A stretch of DNA of 26,494 nucleotides, taken from assembly GCA_900540635.1 (NCBI GenBank), contig UQGU01000033.1, positions 1-26,494 of the forward strand, given 5' to 3'. Below the pieces are notes generated by a model, which saw only the letters and a list, made by a program, of their open reading frames with translations, was not told the origin of the DNA and did no database searches. Below, piece by piece: positions 14,640 to 22,087 of the stretch (positions are counted from its first letter, which is position 1; each line of letters opens with the position of its first letter). Position numbers and translations under genes: made by a program. This stretch comes from an uncultured Eubacteriales bacterium (GTDB taxonomy: Bacteria > Bacillota > Clostridia > Oscillospirales > Oscillospiraceae).

Positions 14640-16166
14640 TCACAGCCTTACGGGACAGCGTCCCTTGGCCTCACTGCCGCTAAGGACCTGGGCCAGGGCG
14701 GCCAGGGCGGGCTCACTGTAGTCATAGGCAGCCAGAAGCCAGAGACCCTCCGGAAGTGCGGTCAGGTCGTAGGGATTCCGCATGGCAGCCACGGCCATGG
14801 GCTTTCCCAGGGCTGCCAGAGCATTGGCCAGAGCCAGCTGTCCCCGGAACAGGTGGGCATTGCAGGTACCCAGGACAACGGTATCGCAGTCCTGGGCTGC
14901 GGCCAGAGCGCCCTGAATGTCCGCTTCCGTGGGGCCTTTGGGCGTGACAAGGTGCTTTCCACCGAAGTGTCGGCCCAGATAGCCTGGGAAGGTTGCCGCT
15001 GCGCCGGCCTCGTTGCCAACACCGGAGGCCCGATAGTCGGCGCAGCCGCAGAAGAAGGTCCTTTCATTGACCGGGAAGCGTCTGCCCCGGATTTCGGTCA
15101 CGGCATCCCGGGCCAGGGTCTCTGCCACCGCCCGGTCTTCGGGAAGATCACAGAGGGCGGGCGCTGTTTCCGGGAAGAGCTGCTGCTTATAGCGCAGAAT
15201 GCGCGCTACGGATTCCTGAATTTCATCCAGATTCAGCTTGCCTGCTTCGCCCGCTTCCAGAAGGGCCTGGGCGGAGGCCTGCTCCAAGTCGAAGGTCGCG
15301 GAAAGCTCTGCCAGGTCCACACCGGCCTGAATGGAGGCAACGACGCCATTGGCCGTGCCAAAATGGTTCTGAATGGCCAGCATCTCCATGCAGTCCGTCA
15401 GAATCAGCCCCTGAAATCCCAGCTTTTCCCGGAGAAGGCCTGTGACCATCCGCCGGGACATGGTGCAGGGCAGTCCGTCGGGCTCCAGGGCAGGGAAGAG
15501 CACATGGCTCATCATAATGGCCGGAACGCCCTGGGCAATGGCCCGGCGGAAGGGGATCAGCTCCAGCGCTTCCAGTTCCTGCTCGGTCTTGTCCACGCGG
15601 GGAAGCCCCAGGTGGCTGTCCACTGCCGTGTCTCCGTGGCCCGGAAAATGCTTGGCGCAGCACAGAACGCCGCTGCCCCGGTAGGGGGCAAGGGAGGCGC
15701 AGCCAAAGGCGGCCACAGCCTCCGGGTCATCCCCAAAGCTGCGCACGCCAATGACCGGGTTATTGGCATTGGAGTTCACGTCCAGCACCGGGGCCATATT
15801 AAAGTTGGCTCCCAACCCCTTGAGCTGTCGGACGGTGATCTCGGAAGCCAGACGGGCATTTTCCGGATTGCCCGTTGCGGCCAGGGCCATGGCCCCGGGC
15901 ACATTGACTGCGTCCTTTGGCAGACGGCTGACCATGCCGCCCTCCTGGTCGATGATGATGAAGGGGGGATAGCCGGTCTCCTCCAGGATCAGTGCCCGGA
16001 TCTCATCACACAGCCGCCGCAGCTGGTCGGCGGATTCCACATTGCGCAGGAAGAGAATGACGTTGCCGATTTTGTATTTTCGAATCAGGGCCTTGAATTC
16101 AGGGGACAGGCTGGTCCCGTGAAAGCCGAATACCAGCTTTTGCCCCAGCATTTGTGTCAGTGTCAT
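14640..16166 (-). CDS. nagZ: Beta-N-acetylglucosaminidase, GH3 (NagZ), cytoplasmic
   Basis: 508 residues. Removes terminal GlcNAc from peptidoglycan fragments. GH3 NagZ hallmarks: IDQEGGMVSRL (73-82), KHFPGHGDT (172-180) followed by the catalytic Asp183-Ser-His185 dyad, and the nucleophile Asp258 in LILTDCMEM. After the ~350-residue barrel there is a second ~150-residue domain, as in the two-domain Bacillus-type NagZ (YbbD). No signal peptide or lipobox: it starts MTLTQMLGQKLVFGF, so it should be cytoplasmic, unlike the exported Bacillus enzyme. AAGGAG overlaps the stop of namZ upstream, with a 6-base gap. Working after NamZ, it would handle GlcNAc-ended saccharides or GlcNAc-anhydroMurNAc and yield the AnmK substrate. 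Confidence 0.93.
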   Translation of the reverse strand: MTLTQMLGQKLVFGFHGTSLSPEFKALIRKYKIGNVILFLRNVESADQLRRLCDEIRALILEETGYPPFIIIDQEGGMVSRLPKDAVNVPGAMALAATGNPENARLASEITVRQLKGLGANFNMAPVLDVNSNANNPVIGVRSFGDDPEAVAAFGCASLAPYRGSGVLCCAKHFPGHGDTAVDSHLGLPRVDKTEQELEALELIPFRRAIAQGVPAIMMSHVLFPALEPDGLPCTMSRRMVTGLLREKLGFQGLILTDCMEMLAIQNHFGTANGVVASIQAGVDLAELSATFDLEQASAQALLEAGEAGKLNLDEIQESVARILRYKQQLFPETAPALCDLPEDRAVAETLARDAVTEIRGRRFPVNERTFFCGCADYRASGVGNEAGAAATFPGYLGRHFGGKHLVTPKGPTEADIQGALAAAQDCDTVVLGTCNAHLFRGQLALANALAALGKPMAVAAMRNPYDLTALPEGLWLLAAYDYSEPALAALAQVLSGSEAKGRCPVRL

Positions 16167-16172
16167 TGGTGT

Positions 16173-17318
16173 TCACTCCTTTGGGTAGCGTTCATAAGCT
16201 GCTTTGCGCGGCCGGAACCGGGCGCTCTCCTCGGCGTAGCGGGCAAGCAGGGCATCCGCGTCCCAGTCCGGCTTTTCAAAATCCCGGTGCCCGGCGAGCA
16301 GGGACAGGAAAATTTTTCCGTCCTCCCGCACGGGGGGCAGAAACGCGAAATCCTTGGGATACATCCTCCGCAGCAGGTCCAGCAGACGAACGCCCATGGC
16401 TACGGGCTCCAGAATCGTCTCGTTCAGGATGTGCAGCTGAATGCCGCCGCAGAGCACGCCCTGGTGCTTGGAGGCGGTGGGGGTGAAATAGACGGGGGTT
16501 GCCTCCAGGCCCGGGCAGCCCAGGGCGTTGAAGGCTTTGCAGAAGGCCTCCGCCTGGATGAAGGGCGCGCCGATGATGCCGAAGGGATCTCCGGTGCCCC
16601 GGCCCTCGGAGCAGTTGGTGCCCTCGATCAGGCAGGTGCCGGGGTAGAGCAGGGCGGTCTCAAACCGGGGAATGCCCATGCTTGGCATGACCCAGCAGTG
16701 GCCCCAGTCCCGGAAGGTCATGGACCTGGTGAGCCCGGCGCAGGGGACAATATGCAGGTCGCAGCCGCAGTGCAGCTCCCGGTTCATCATCTCCGCCAGC
16801 TCGCCGCAGGTCAGTCCGTAGCAGGCGGGCATCTCGTAGCCACCCACAAAGCTGATGACCTCCGGCCGCACAATGCCGCCCTCCACCCGGTCCCCCAGGG
16901 GATTGGGCCGGTCCAGCACCACCAGGCGCTTCCCTGCGGCGGCACAGTCCTCAATGCAGTAGCGCAGGGTGGTCAGAAAGGTGTAGTACCGGCAGCCCAC
17001 GTCTGCAATGTCGTAGACCAGGGTGTCAAAAAGGGCCAGGGTCTCCCGGGACAGCCGCTTGGAATCCTTGGTGTAAAGGCTGCGGACGGGCAGGCCGCTG
17101 CCCTCGTCGATTTCATCGGCAAACAGGGCCCCGGCGGCCATGTCTCCCCGGACGCCATGCTCCGGGGCCAGAAGAAGCTGCAAATTGCAGCACTGCTTCA
17201 GCACATCTATTGTGGGCACGTTTCCGCTGGTGCGGCCGGAGGGGCCGGTGAGCAGGGCCACCCGCCCGGTGAACAGATTTTCAAACTCCGCAACGCGGTC
17301 AGCTCCGAATAAAACCAT
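16173..17318 (-). CDS. namZ: Exo-beta-N-acetylmuramidase NamZ (GH171, DUF1343)
   Basis: 381 residues. NamZ (Bacillus YbbC) removes MurNAc from the non-reducing end of glycan fragments such as MurNAc-GlcNAc. Family motifs seen: LLLAPEHGVRG (Glu53 in PEHG), SLYTKDSKRL, DTLVYDIADVGCRYYTF, VVLDRPNPLG, GYEMPACYGLTCGELA, and the C-terminal SxRFRPRKAAYERYP-like end. The protein begins directly with the catalytic fold (MVLFGADRVAEFENL), with no signal peptide, whereas the Bacillus protein is secreted; I infer cytoplasmic cleavage of imported saccharides. First gene of the namZ-nagZ-kinase operon; CAAGGAGGT precedes the ATG. No convincing - strand promoter could be picked in the 82-base divergent gap to anmK. 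Confidence 0.92.
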   Translation of the reverse strand: MVLFGADRVAEFENLFTGRVALLTGPSGRTSGNVPTIDVLKQCCNLQLLLAPEHGVRGDMAAGALFADEIDEGSGLPVRSLYTKDSKRLSRETLALFDTLVYDIADVGCRYYTFLTTLRYCIEDCAAAGKRLVVLDRPNPLGDRVEGGIVRPEVISFVGGYEMPACYGLTCGELAEMMNRELHCGCDLHIVPCAGLTRSMTFRDWGHCWVMPSMGIPRFETALLYPGTCLIEGTNCSEGRGTGDPFGIIGAPFIQAEAFCKAFNALGCPGLEATPVYFTPTASKHQGVLCGGIQLHILNETILEPVAMGVRLLDLLRRMYPKDFAFLPPVREDGKIFLSLLAGHRDFEKPDWDADALLARYAEESARFRPRKAAYERYPKE

Positions 17319-17330
17319 GTTTTTACCTCC

Positions 17331-17359
17331 TTGACAATCGGCTTCCTGCCGGATAAACT
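17331..17359 (+). promoter_or_regulatory. Sigma-A promoter for anmK
   Basis: TTGACA (17331-17336), 17-base spacer, TAAACT (17354-17359). The -35 lies in the namZ ribosome-binding region, so the two divergent units share and overlap their control DNA. Confidence 0.75.
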
Positions 17360-17400
17360 AAAGTCAAAATCTTCCATTTCCTTTTGAAGGAGGAAACGAA

Positions 17401-18573
17401 ATGCAGCATCCTTTTGTATCCCTTTGGGAGAAGCCCTCCCGGCTGGTGGTGGGCCTTATGAGCGGCACCTCTGCCGACGGGGTGGACGCCGCCCTGACCC
17501 GCATTACAGGCTCCGGCCTGGATAGCCGGGTAGAGCAGCTGGGCTTTTATTTTCAGCCCTTTGATGAGGCCACCCGCCAGGAAATCCTGGCGGTTTGCGG
17601 CGGTGATTTCGGCGGCAGCCGGGAAATCTGCCTGCTGGGCACCCACCTGGGCAAGCTCTATGCCCAGGCGGTCCGGGAACTGCTGAAAAAGACCGGAACC
17701 GAAAGGATTGACCTGATCGGCTGCCACGGCCAGACCGTCTGGCACATTCCGGAGCAGACGCCCTACTTAGGCGGCACCGTCCGGGGTACCCTGCAGATCG
17801 GTGACCCATCCTACCTGGCCGAGGAATTCGGCTGCCCGGTGGTCAGCGATTTCCGCATCCGGGATATGGCGGCAGGGGGCCTGGGTGCGCCCCTGGTGCC
17901 CTATACGGAATTCCTGCTTTACCGCAGCGAGACCGAGGACGTGGCCCTGCAGAACATCGGCGGCATTGGCAACGTGACGCTGCTTCCCGCCGGGTGTACC
18001 CTGGAAGAGGTCACTGCCTTTGATACGGGGCCGGGCAATATGGTCATGGATGCCCTGGTTTCCAGGATCACGGACGGGAATCTTGGCTATGACGACGGCG
18101 GGAAGCTGGCAGCCTCTGGCCATGTGATCCCGGAACTGCTGGCCCATATGCTGGAAGACCCCTATCTTGCAAAGAAGCCCCCCAAGACCACCGGCCGGGA
18201 ATACTACGGCAAGGCCTATGTGGATGCGCTTCTGGCCTCTGGCGATTATCCCTTAACGGATGTTCTGACCACGGCCACCCGGTTCACGGCGGAATCCATT
18301 GCCGTAGAGCTGCGGCGATTCGCCCCCCGGATGCCGGCCCGGCTGGTTGTGGGCGGCGGCGGGAGCCGGAATCCAACCCTGCTGCGCTTTTTGCAGGAGG
18401 CGCTGCCGGAGTGCCGGGTACAGATCCAGGAGGACCTGGGCTACGACAGCGATGCCAAGGAGGCGGTGGCCTTTGCCCTGCTGGCAAACGAGGCGCTCTT
18501 CGGCATCTGCAACAATGCCCCTGCCGCCACCGGGGCCCGCCACGGCGTGGTCATGGGCCGGATCAACCTGTGA
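17401..18573 (+). CDS. anmK: Anhydro-N-acetylmuramic acid kinase (AnmK)
   Basis: 390 residues, the usual length. AnmK hydrolyses the 1,6-anhydro ring and phosphorylates the sugar, giving MurNAc-6-P for MurQ. Signatures: GLMSGTSADGVD (18-29, ATP phosphate site), CHGQTVWH, LQIGDPSYLAE, FRIRDMAAGGLGAPLVPY, LQNIGGIGN, FDTGPGN and GGGGSRNP. The ATG at 17401 has AAGGAGG at 17387-17393. Its presence means anhydro-MurNAc, a product of lytic transglycosylases, is among the substrates handled here. It is divergent from namZ and convergent with murQ, with only 6 bases between the two stops and no terminator. Confidence 0.97.
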   Translation: MQHPFVSLWEKPSRLVVGLMSGTSADGVDAALTRITGSGLDSRVEQLGFYFQPFDEATRQEILAVCGGDFGGSREICLLGTHLGKLYAQAVRELLKKTGTERIDLIGCHGQTVWHIPEQTPYLGGTVRGTLQIGDPSYLAEEFGCPVVSDFRIRDMAAGGLGAPLVPYTEFLLYRSETEDVALQNIGGIGNVTLLPAGCTLEEVTAFDTGPGNMVMDALVSRITDGNLGYDDGGKLAASGHVIPELLAHMLEDPYLAKKPPKTTGREYYGKAYVDALLASGDYPLTDVLTTATRFTAESIAVELRRFAPRMPARLVVGGGGSRNPTLLRFLQEALPECRVQIQEDLGYDSDAKEAVAFALLANEALFGICNNAPAATGARHGVVMGRINL

Positions 18574-18579
18574 TCCGAA

Positions 18580-19476
18580 TTATCCGGCCAATACCTTTGC
18601 GATACGGCCGCCTGCTGCTTCCAGCAGGCGGTCTGCCGTTTCGGCATCCACACCGCGCAGAAGCATGACAATGGCTGTTTTTGGATGATAGCCGCACTGC
18701 TCCAGAGCATCGACGGCCTCTTCCTCCGTGCAGTCCGTGGCGCTGCATACGATGGTGACGCACCGGCGGACCAGCTTTTCGTTGGAGGGCTTCACATCCA
18801 CCATCAGGTTCCCATAGACCTTGCCCAGTTTGATCATGGCCCCGGTGGAGAGCATATTGAGCACCATCTTCTGGGCTGTGCCGGACTTCATGCGGGTGGA
18901 GCCGGTGACCACCTCCGGGCCGGGGGCAGGGGCGATGCCGATGTCGGCGAAGCTGTCCAGAATGCTGCCGGGGCAGCAGGTGACGGCAACGGTGGGGGCT
19001 CCCAGCTCCTTTGCATACTCCATGCAGCCCAGCACATAGGGGGTACGGCCGCTGGCGGCAATGCCCACCAGCACATCCTTGCCGGAGAATCCAATGCCCT
19101 GCATGTCGGTTTTCCCCAGCTCCTTGCTGTCCTCGGCGCCCTCTACGGCCTTAAAGATGGCGCCGTAGCCGCCGGCCATTAGAGCCTGGACGGTTTCCGG
19201 GTCTGTGGAGTAGGTAGGGGGGCACTCTACCGCGTCCAGAATGCCCAGACGGCCGGAGGTGCCGGCTCCGCAGTAGATCAGGCGGCCCCCTGTGCTCAGG
19301 CGGGCGGCGATCACGTCCACAGCCTCGGCAATTTTGTCGGTCACCAGGGCAACGGCCTCGGCCACCCGGTGGTCCTCCCGGTTGATGAGCTTCACCATAT
19401 CCAGTGTGGACAGGGTGTCGATGTTCATGGTGTTGGGGTTGCGCTGCTCCGTGGCGATCTTCTGTAATTCTACCAT
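18580..19476 (-). CDS. murQ: N-acetylmuramic acid 6-phosphate etherase (MurQ)
   Basis: 298 residues, normal for MurQ. A SIS-domain lyase that removes the lactyl ether from MurNAc-6-P to give GlcNAc-6-P and D-lactate. Signatures: TEQRNPNT at the N-terminus, YCGAGTSGRLGILDAVECPPT (Glu84, matching the catalytic Glu83 of E. coli), VEGAEDS (Glu115, matching Glu114), GIAASGRTPYV, and STRMKSGTAQKMVLNMLST. Last gene of the transporter-linked operon: it starts one base after the stop of the PIG-L gene, whose end supplies its ribosome site (GGAGGATATC). It joins the products of AnmK and the MurK-like kinase. NagA and NagB, needed for the next steps, are not in the window. Confidence 0.97.
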   Translation of the reverse strand: MVELQKIATEQRNPNTMNIDTLSTLDMVKLINREDHRVAEAVALVTDKIAEAVDVIAARLSTGGRLIYCGAGTSGRLGILDAVECPPTYSTDPETVQALMAGGYGAIFKAVEGAEDSKELGKTDMQGIGFSGKDVLVGIAASGRTPYVLGCMEYAKELGAPTVAVTCCPGSILDSFADIGIAPAPGPEVVTGSTRMKSGTAQKMVLNMLSTGAMIKLGKVYGNLMVDVKPSNEKLVRRCVTIVCSATDCTEEEAVDALEQCGYHPKTAIVMLLRGVDAETADRLLEAAGGRIAKVLAG

Positions 19477-19477
19477 A

Positions 19478-20179
19478 TCAGATATCCTCCGTTGTCTGCA
19501 CCAGACGGTGCTGCTCTGCGGGGATCATGAAGCATTCGCAGTAGCCCTTCCGGCCCTGAATGCCCCGCAGACGTTTCAGATGGGAATAGTATTCTTTATA
19601 AGGGAAGCTGGTGGAATGGATTGCGAACCAGTGGTGGTCGATGGCCTTTTCCCAGAGGGCGTAGCCATCGGACACGTCCAGGTAGACATAGGGCTCAAAT
19701 CCCGGGGCATCCTCCCAGTTTTCGGCGAAATAGAGCTTTTGGGCAAAGTGCCGCGGCAGCTCCCGCCGGAAGCCCTCAATGGCGGCATAGAACCAGGCAT
19801 CCACCACGATGCGGTGGCAGGCCGCGTGGTCCTTGTGCATGCTCTGGGCATGGTGGGTCACGATGATGTCGGGCTTCACCTTCCGGATGATGTCGCACAC
19901 GGCGAAGCGGATCTCATCGTTGTCCGGCACCAGGCCGTCTTCATATTGCAGCACATAGGCCTCGCCCCCTAAGTCCCTGGCAAAGGCTTCGGCCTGGGCG
20001 ATCTTGTCGGCACGGTAGGCGGCAATGTCTGCGCCAATTGGGGCTCCTTTTTCTCCGGCGGTCAGGGCCAGGGTGACGGCCTTGCCGCCGTGTACGGCGC
20101 AGGTGGCGAGCAGGGCACCGGCGGTGAGCTCTGCATCGCCTACATGGGCGCCAATGGCAAGTACGGTGTGTGTTTTCAT
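19478..20179 (-). CDS. PIG-L/LmbE-family protein with altered catalytic motif
   Basis: 233 residues. PIG-L proteins (MshB, BshB, GlcNAc-PI deacetylase) are zinc de-N-acetylases acting on GlcNAc-type sugars. The canonical AHPDD motif reads AHVGDAE here: zinc ligands His12 and Asp15 remain, but the first Asp, the general base, is Gly14. HKDH (115-118) provides the remaining His ligand and VTHHAQSMH the usual strand before it. No signal peptide. I recall a Firmicutes subfamily with AH(I/V)GDxE, so the change is probably inherited and not a sequencing error. It could use another base, bind without catalysis, or act on another amide. It sits 4 bases after the GNAT gene and 1 base before murQ, inside the amino-sugar salvage operon, which makes an amino-sugar substrate likely. 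Confidence 0.85.
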   Translation of the reverse strand: MKTHTVLAIGAHVGDAELTAGALLATCAVHGGKAVTLALTAGEKGAPIGADIAAYRADKIAQAEAFARDLGGEAYVLQYEDGLVPDNDEIRFAVCDIIRKVKPDIIVTHHAQSMHKDHAACHRIVVDAWFYAAIEGFRRELPRHFAQKLYFAENWEDAPGFEPYVYLDVSDGYALWEKAIDHHWFAIHSTSFPYKEYYSHLKRLRGIQGRKGYCECFMIPAEQHRLVQTTEDI

Positions 20180-20183
20180 TTCT

Positions 20184-21149
20184 TTACAGCTCCTTCAGCA
20201 TGACGCCAAAGGTCCGAACGATGCGGAACCCTGCGCCGAGATAGATAAAACGGGCGTGATTGTCTTCCCCTGTAAACAGGGACATATACTGGGAACCGAC
20301 TTCCTTTTCCCGCTGCAAAAGCCGGTAAAACAGCAGCGTTCCCAAGCCATGGCCTTCAAACTGTGGGGCAACGCCCAGCCCGGCAAAGTAGCCCCGGCCG
20401 GTGGACTCCGGGTAGATGGGGCCGGTAAAACCGGCACAGCGGTTCCCCTCCAGGCCGACCAGCAGCTCCATGCCGCTTTTTCCGGCGGCGGGGATCTCTG
20501 CTGACCACATGGAATTGCCCAGGGCAGCTACCATTTCCTCCAGACCGACGTGCTTCTCCGGGTCGTACCTTGCTACGGTATAGCCGGAAGAGGCCATTTT
20601 TCCGGCTTTCTCCGCCACCCATGCAGGCATTTCAAAATCGGAGAGGTTTAAGTACATGGCGCATTCCCGGGTGCTTTCTTGATAGCCCAGGGCGAGCATC
20701 CGGTCGTGCAGGGGCAGATCCAGGGCAATGCCCGGGGCATTGTTGTGCTGATGGCCCGGGGTGCCGGGGATGATCCAGGGCAGACGGATGGGGTTGAAGA
20801 AGGTCACGGCGCTGTACTGCCGCCCGGCCTTCCGGAAGGCATCCTCCAGGGCCGTGAGCAGCAGGCCGGTATTTTCAGGCGTATCGGCCGCTGGGGCCAG
20901 GATCACGCAGCTGACATAGCCACGGACATCTCCTTTGGGAATGCCGTCCCCCGTGCAGCCGTTGGTAAAGCCCAGAATCTTGCCCTGCTCCTCCAGAACA
21001 AAGGTATACTCCGGGGAAAAGTTGGGATGACCGGTGAGCAGCGTGCGGAAGGCGTCCTGCGACAGGGGGGCAAAACCCATGGCGGCCCCGGCGGTGTTCC
21101 ACAGGTCCAGCAGGGCGGCCTCGTCGTTTTGCATGTAATTTCGAATCAT
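20184..21149 (-). CDS. Tandem-domain GNAT N-acetyltransferase
   Basis: 321 residues from the ATG at 21149, with AGGAG 7 bases upstream; an earlier in-frame ATG (21179) lies in the hairpin preceding the gene. Two GNAT-like halves: residues ~1-165 (MIRNYMQNDEAALLDLWN ... TFVLEEQGKILGFTNGC) and ~170-321 (YTVARYDPEKH ... YFAGLGVAPQFEGHGLGTLL), the second with a good acetyl-CoA motif A, FEGHGLGT. The first half lacks an obvious Q/RxxGxG/A loop and may be structural. Paired GNAT domains are known in mycothiol synthase and several Firmicutes proteins. Its place between the ABC permeases and the PIG-L/murQ genes suggests an amino sugar or muropeptide amine as acceptor, for example re-acetylation of de-N-acetylated sugars; that is inference. 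Confidence 0.85.
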   Translation of the reverse strand: MIRNYMQNDEAALLDLWNTAGAAMGFAPLSQDAFRTLLTGHPNFSPEYTFVLEEQGKILGFTNGCTGDGIPKGDVRGYVSCVILAPAADTPENTGLLLTALEDAFRKAGRQYSAVTFFNPIRLPWIIPGTPGHQHNNAPGIALDLPLHDRMLALGYQESTRECAMYLNLSDFEMPAWVAEKAGKMASSGYTVARYDPEKHVGLEEMVAALGNSMWSAEIPAAGKSGMELLVGLEGNRCAGFTGPIYPESTGRGYFAGLGVAPQFEGHGLGTLLFYRLLQREKEVGSQYMSLFTGEDNHARFIYLGAGFRIVRTFGVMLKEL

Positions 21150-21169
21150 TTTCTCGCTCCTCATAGATA

Positions 21170-21195
21170 CAGCCCCCACATTTTTGTGGGGGCTG
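21170..21195 (-). terminator. Strong intercistronic hairpin without T-tract
   Basis: An 11-bp perfect stem CAGCCCCCACA/TGTGGGGGCTG with a 4-base loop, between the second permease and the GNAT gene. On the - strand no U-run follows, so it more likely stabilises the upstream mRNA or reduces downstream expression than terminates fully. Confidence 0.5.
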
Positions 21196-21205
21196 CTTGG
21201 AAAAA

Positions 21206-22075
21206 TCAGCCCTTAACGGCACCGATGGTGACGCCCTCCATGAAATACTTCTGCAAAGCAAAGAACATAACGAACATAGGCAGAGCGGAAACGGTGGCAC
21301 CGGCCATCATGGGGGCAAAAAGGGTTTCGTTTGCAAATTTGAACTGCTTCAGACCGACCTGGATGGTATACATGGCCGGGTCGTTGGTCACCAGGAAGGG
21401 CCAGAAGAAGTCATTCCAGCTGGACATAAAGGTGTTGATAGCCATGACGGCCAGAACGGTTTTGGACAGGGGCAGGATGATCTTGATGAAGATCTGGAAC
21501 TGGTTGCAGCCCGCGATTTTTGCGCTTTCGATCAGCGGTGTGGGCAGGCCGGAGAAGAACTGCTTGCACAGGAAGATGTTGTAGGCAGTGCACAGTCCCG
21601 GCAGGATTATGGCTGCATAGGTATTGGTCATGGAGAACTTCTGCACCATCAGGATGTACAGGGGGACCTGGGTCACCTGATAGGGAATCATCATGGCAAC
21701 CAGAATCAGGCCAAACAGGAAGGAGCTGCCCTTGAAGCGGATCTTGGCAAAGGCATAGCCTGCCATGGAGGCGAAGATCACGTTGCCGATGACCACGCCG
21801 GTGGCCACCACAAGGCTGTTGAGAATCCACCGCAGGGAGTGATCGCTGAAGTGGAAGAAGGCATTAAAGGATTCCAGGGTCAGCCGGGAGGGGAGAATGG
21901 TGCGCATATTGCCTGCGGTGGCCACGTTGGGGCCAAAGGCCGACAGGAACATATAGCAGATGGGAAACAGCGTCGCCGCTGCCAGAACGATCAGAATGAT
22001 GGCAATGATGGTATTGCGCAGGTAGAGCACCTTGCGGTTGTGCAGGTGCTGGGAATACAAGCCGGTTGTCGCCAT
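21206..22075 (-). CDS. Carbohydrate ABC transporter permease (MalG/CUT1 type)
   Basis: 289 residues, six predicted membrane helices. The EAA loop that contacts the ATPase is visible as IESAKIAGCNQFQIFIKIILP, with the usual following hydrophobic helix. The N-terminal 20 residues are cytoplasmic and the first helix starts near NTIIAIILIVLAAATLFP. Typical MalG C-terminus (LQKYFMEGVTIGAVKG). It has GGAGGCGG before its ATG and follows the other permease by 12 bases. Partner of the adjacent MalF-type permease and binding protein. The needed ATP-binding subunit is not encoded in the window; CUT1 systems commonly share a general MsmK/MsmX-type ATPase. Confidence 0.94.
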   Translation of the reverse strand: MATTGLYSQHLHNRKVLYLRNTIIAIILIVLAAATLFPICYMFLSAFGPNVATAGNMRTILPSRLTLESFNAFFHFSDHSLRWILNSLVVATGVVIGNVIFASMAGYAFAKIRFKGSSFLFGLILVAMMIPYQVTQVPLYILMVQKFSMTNTYAAIILPGLCTAYNIFLCKQFFSGLPTPLIESAKIAGCNQFQIFIKIILPLSKTVLAVMAINTFMSSWNDFFWPFLVTNDPAMYTIQVGLKQFKFANETLFAPMMAGATVSALPMFVMFFALQKYFMEGVTIGAVKG

Positions 22076-22087
22076 TGTACCGCCTCC

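Noticed and set aside
14241..17312. 1023-codon open frame on the + strand
   Set aside because: It is antisense to nagZ and namZ, which have clear motifs and ribosome sites. Its product is a low-information Gly/Ala/Gln-rich sequence, as expected from GC-rich codon shadows.
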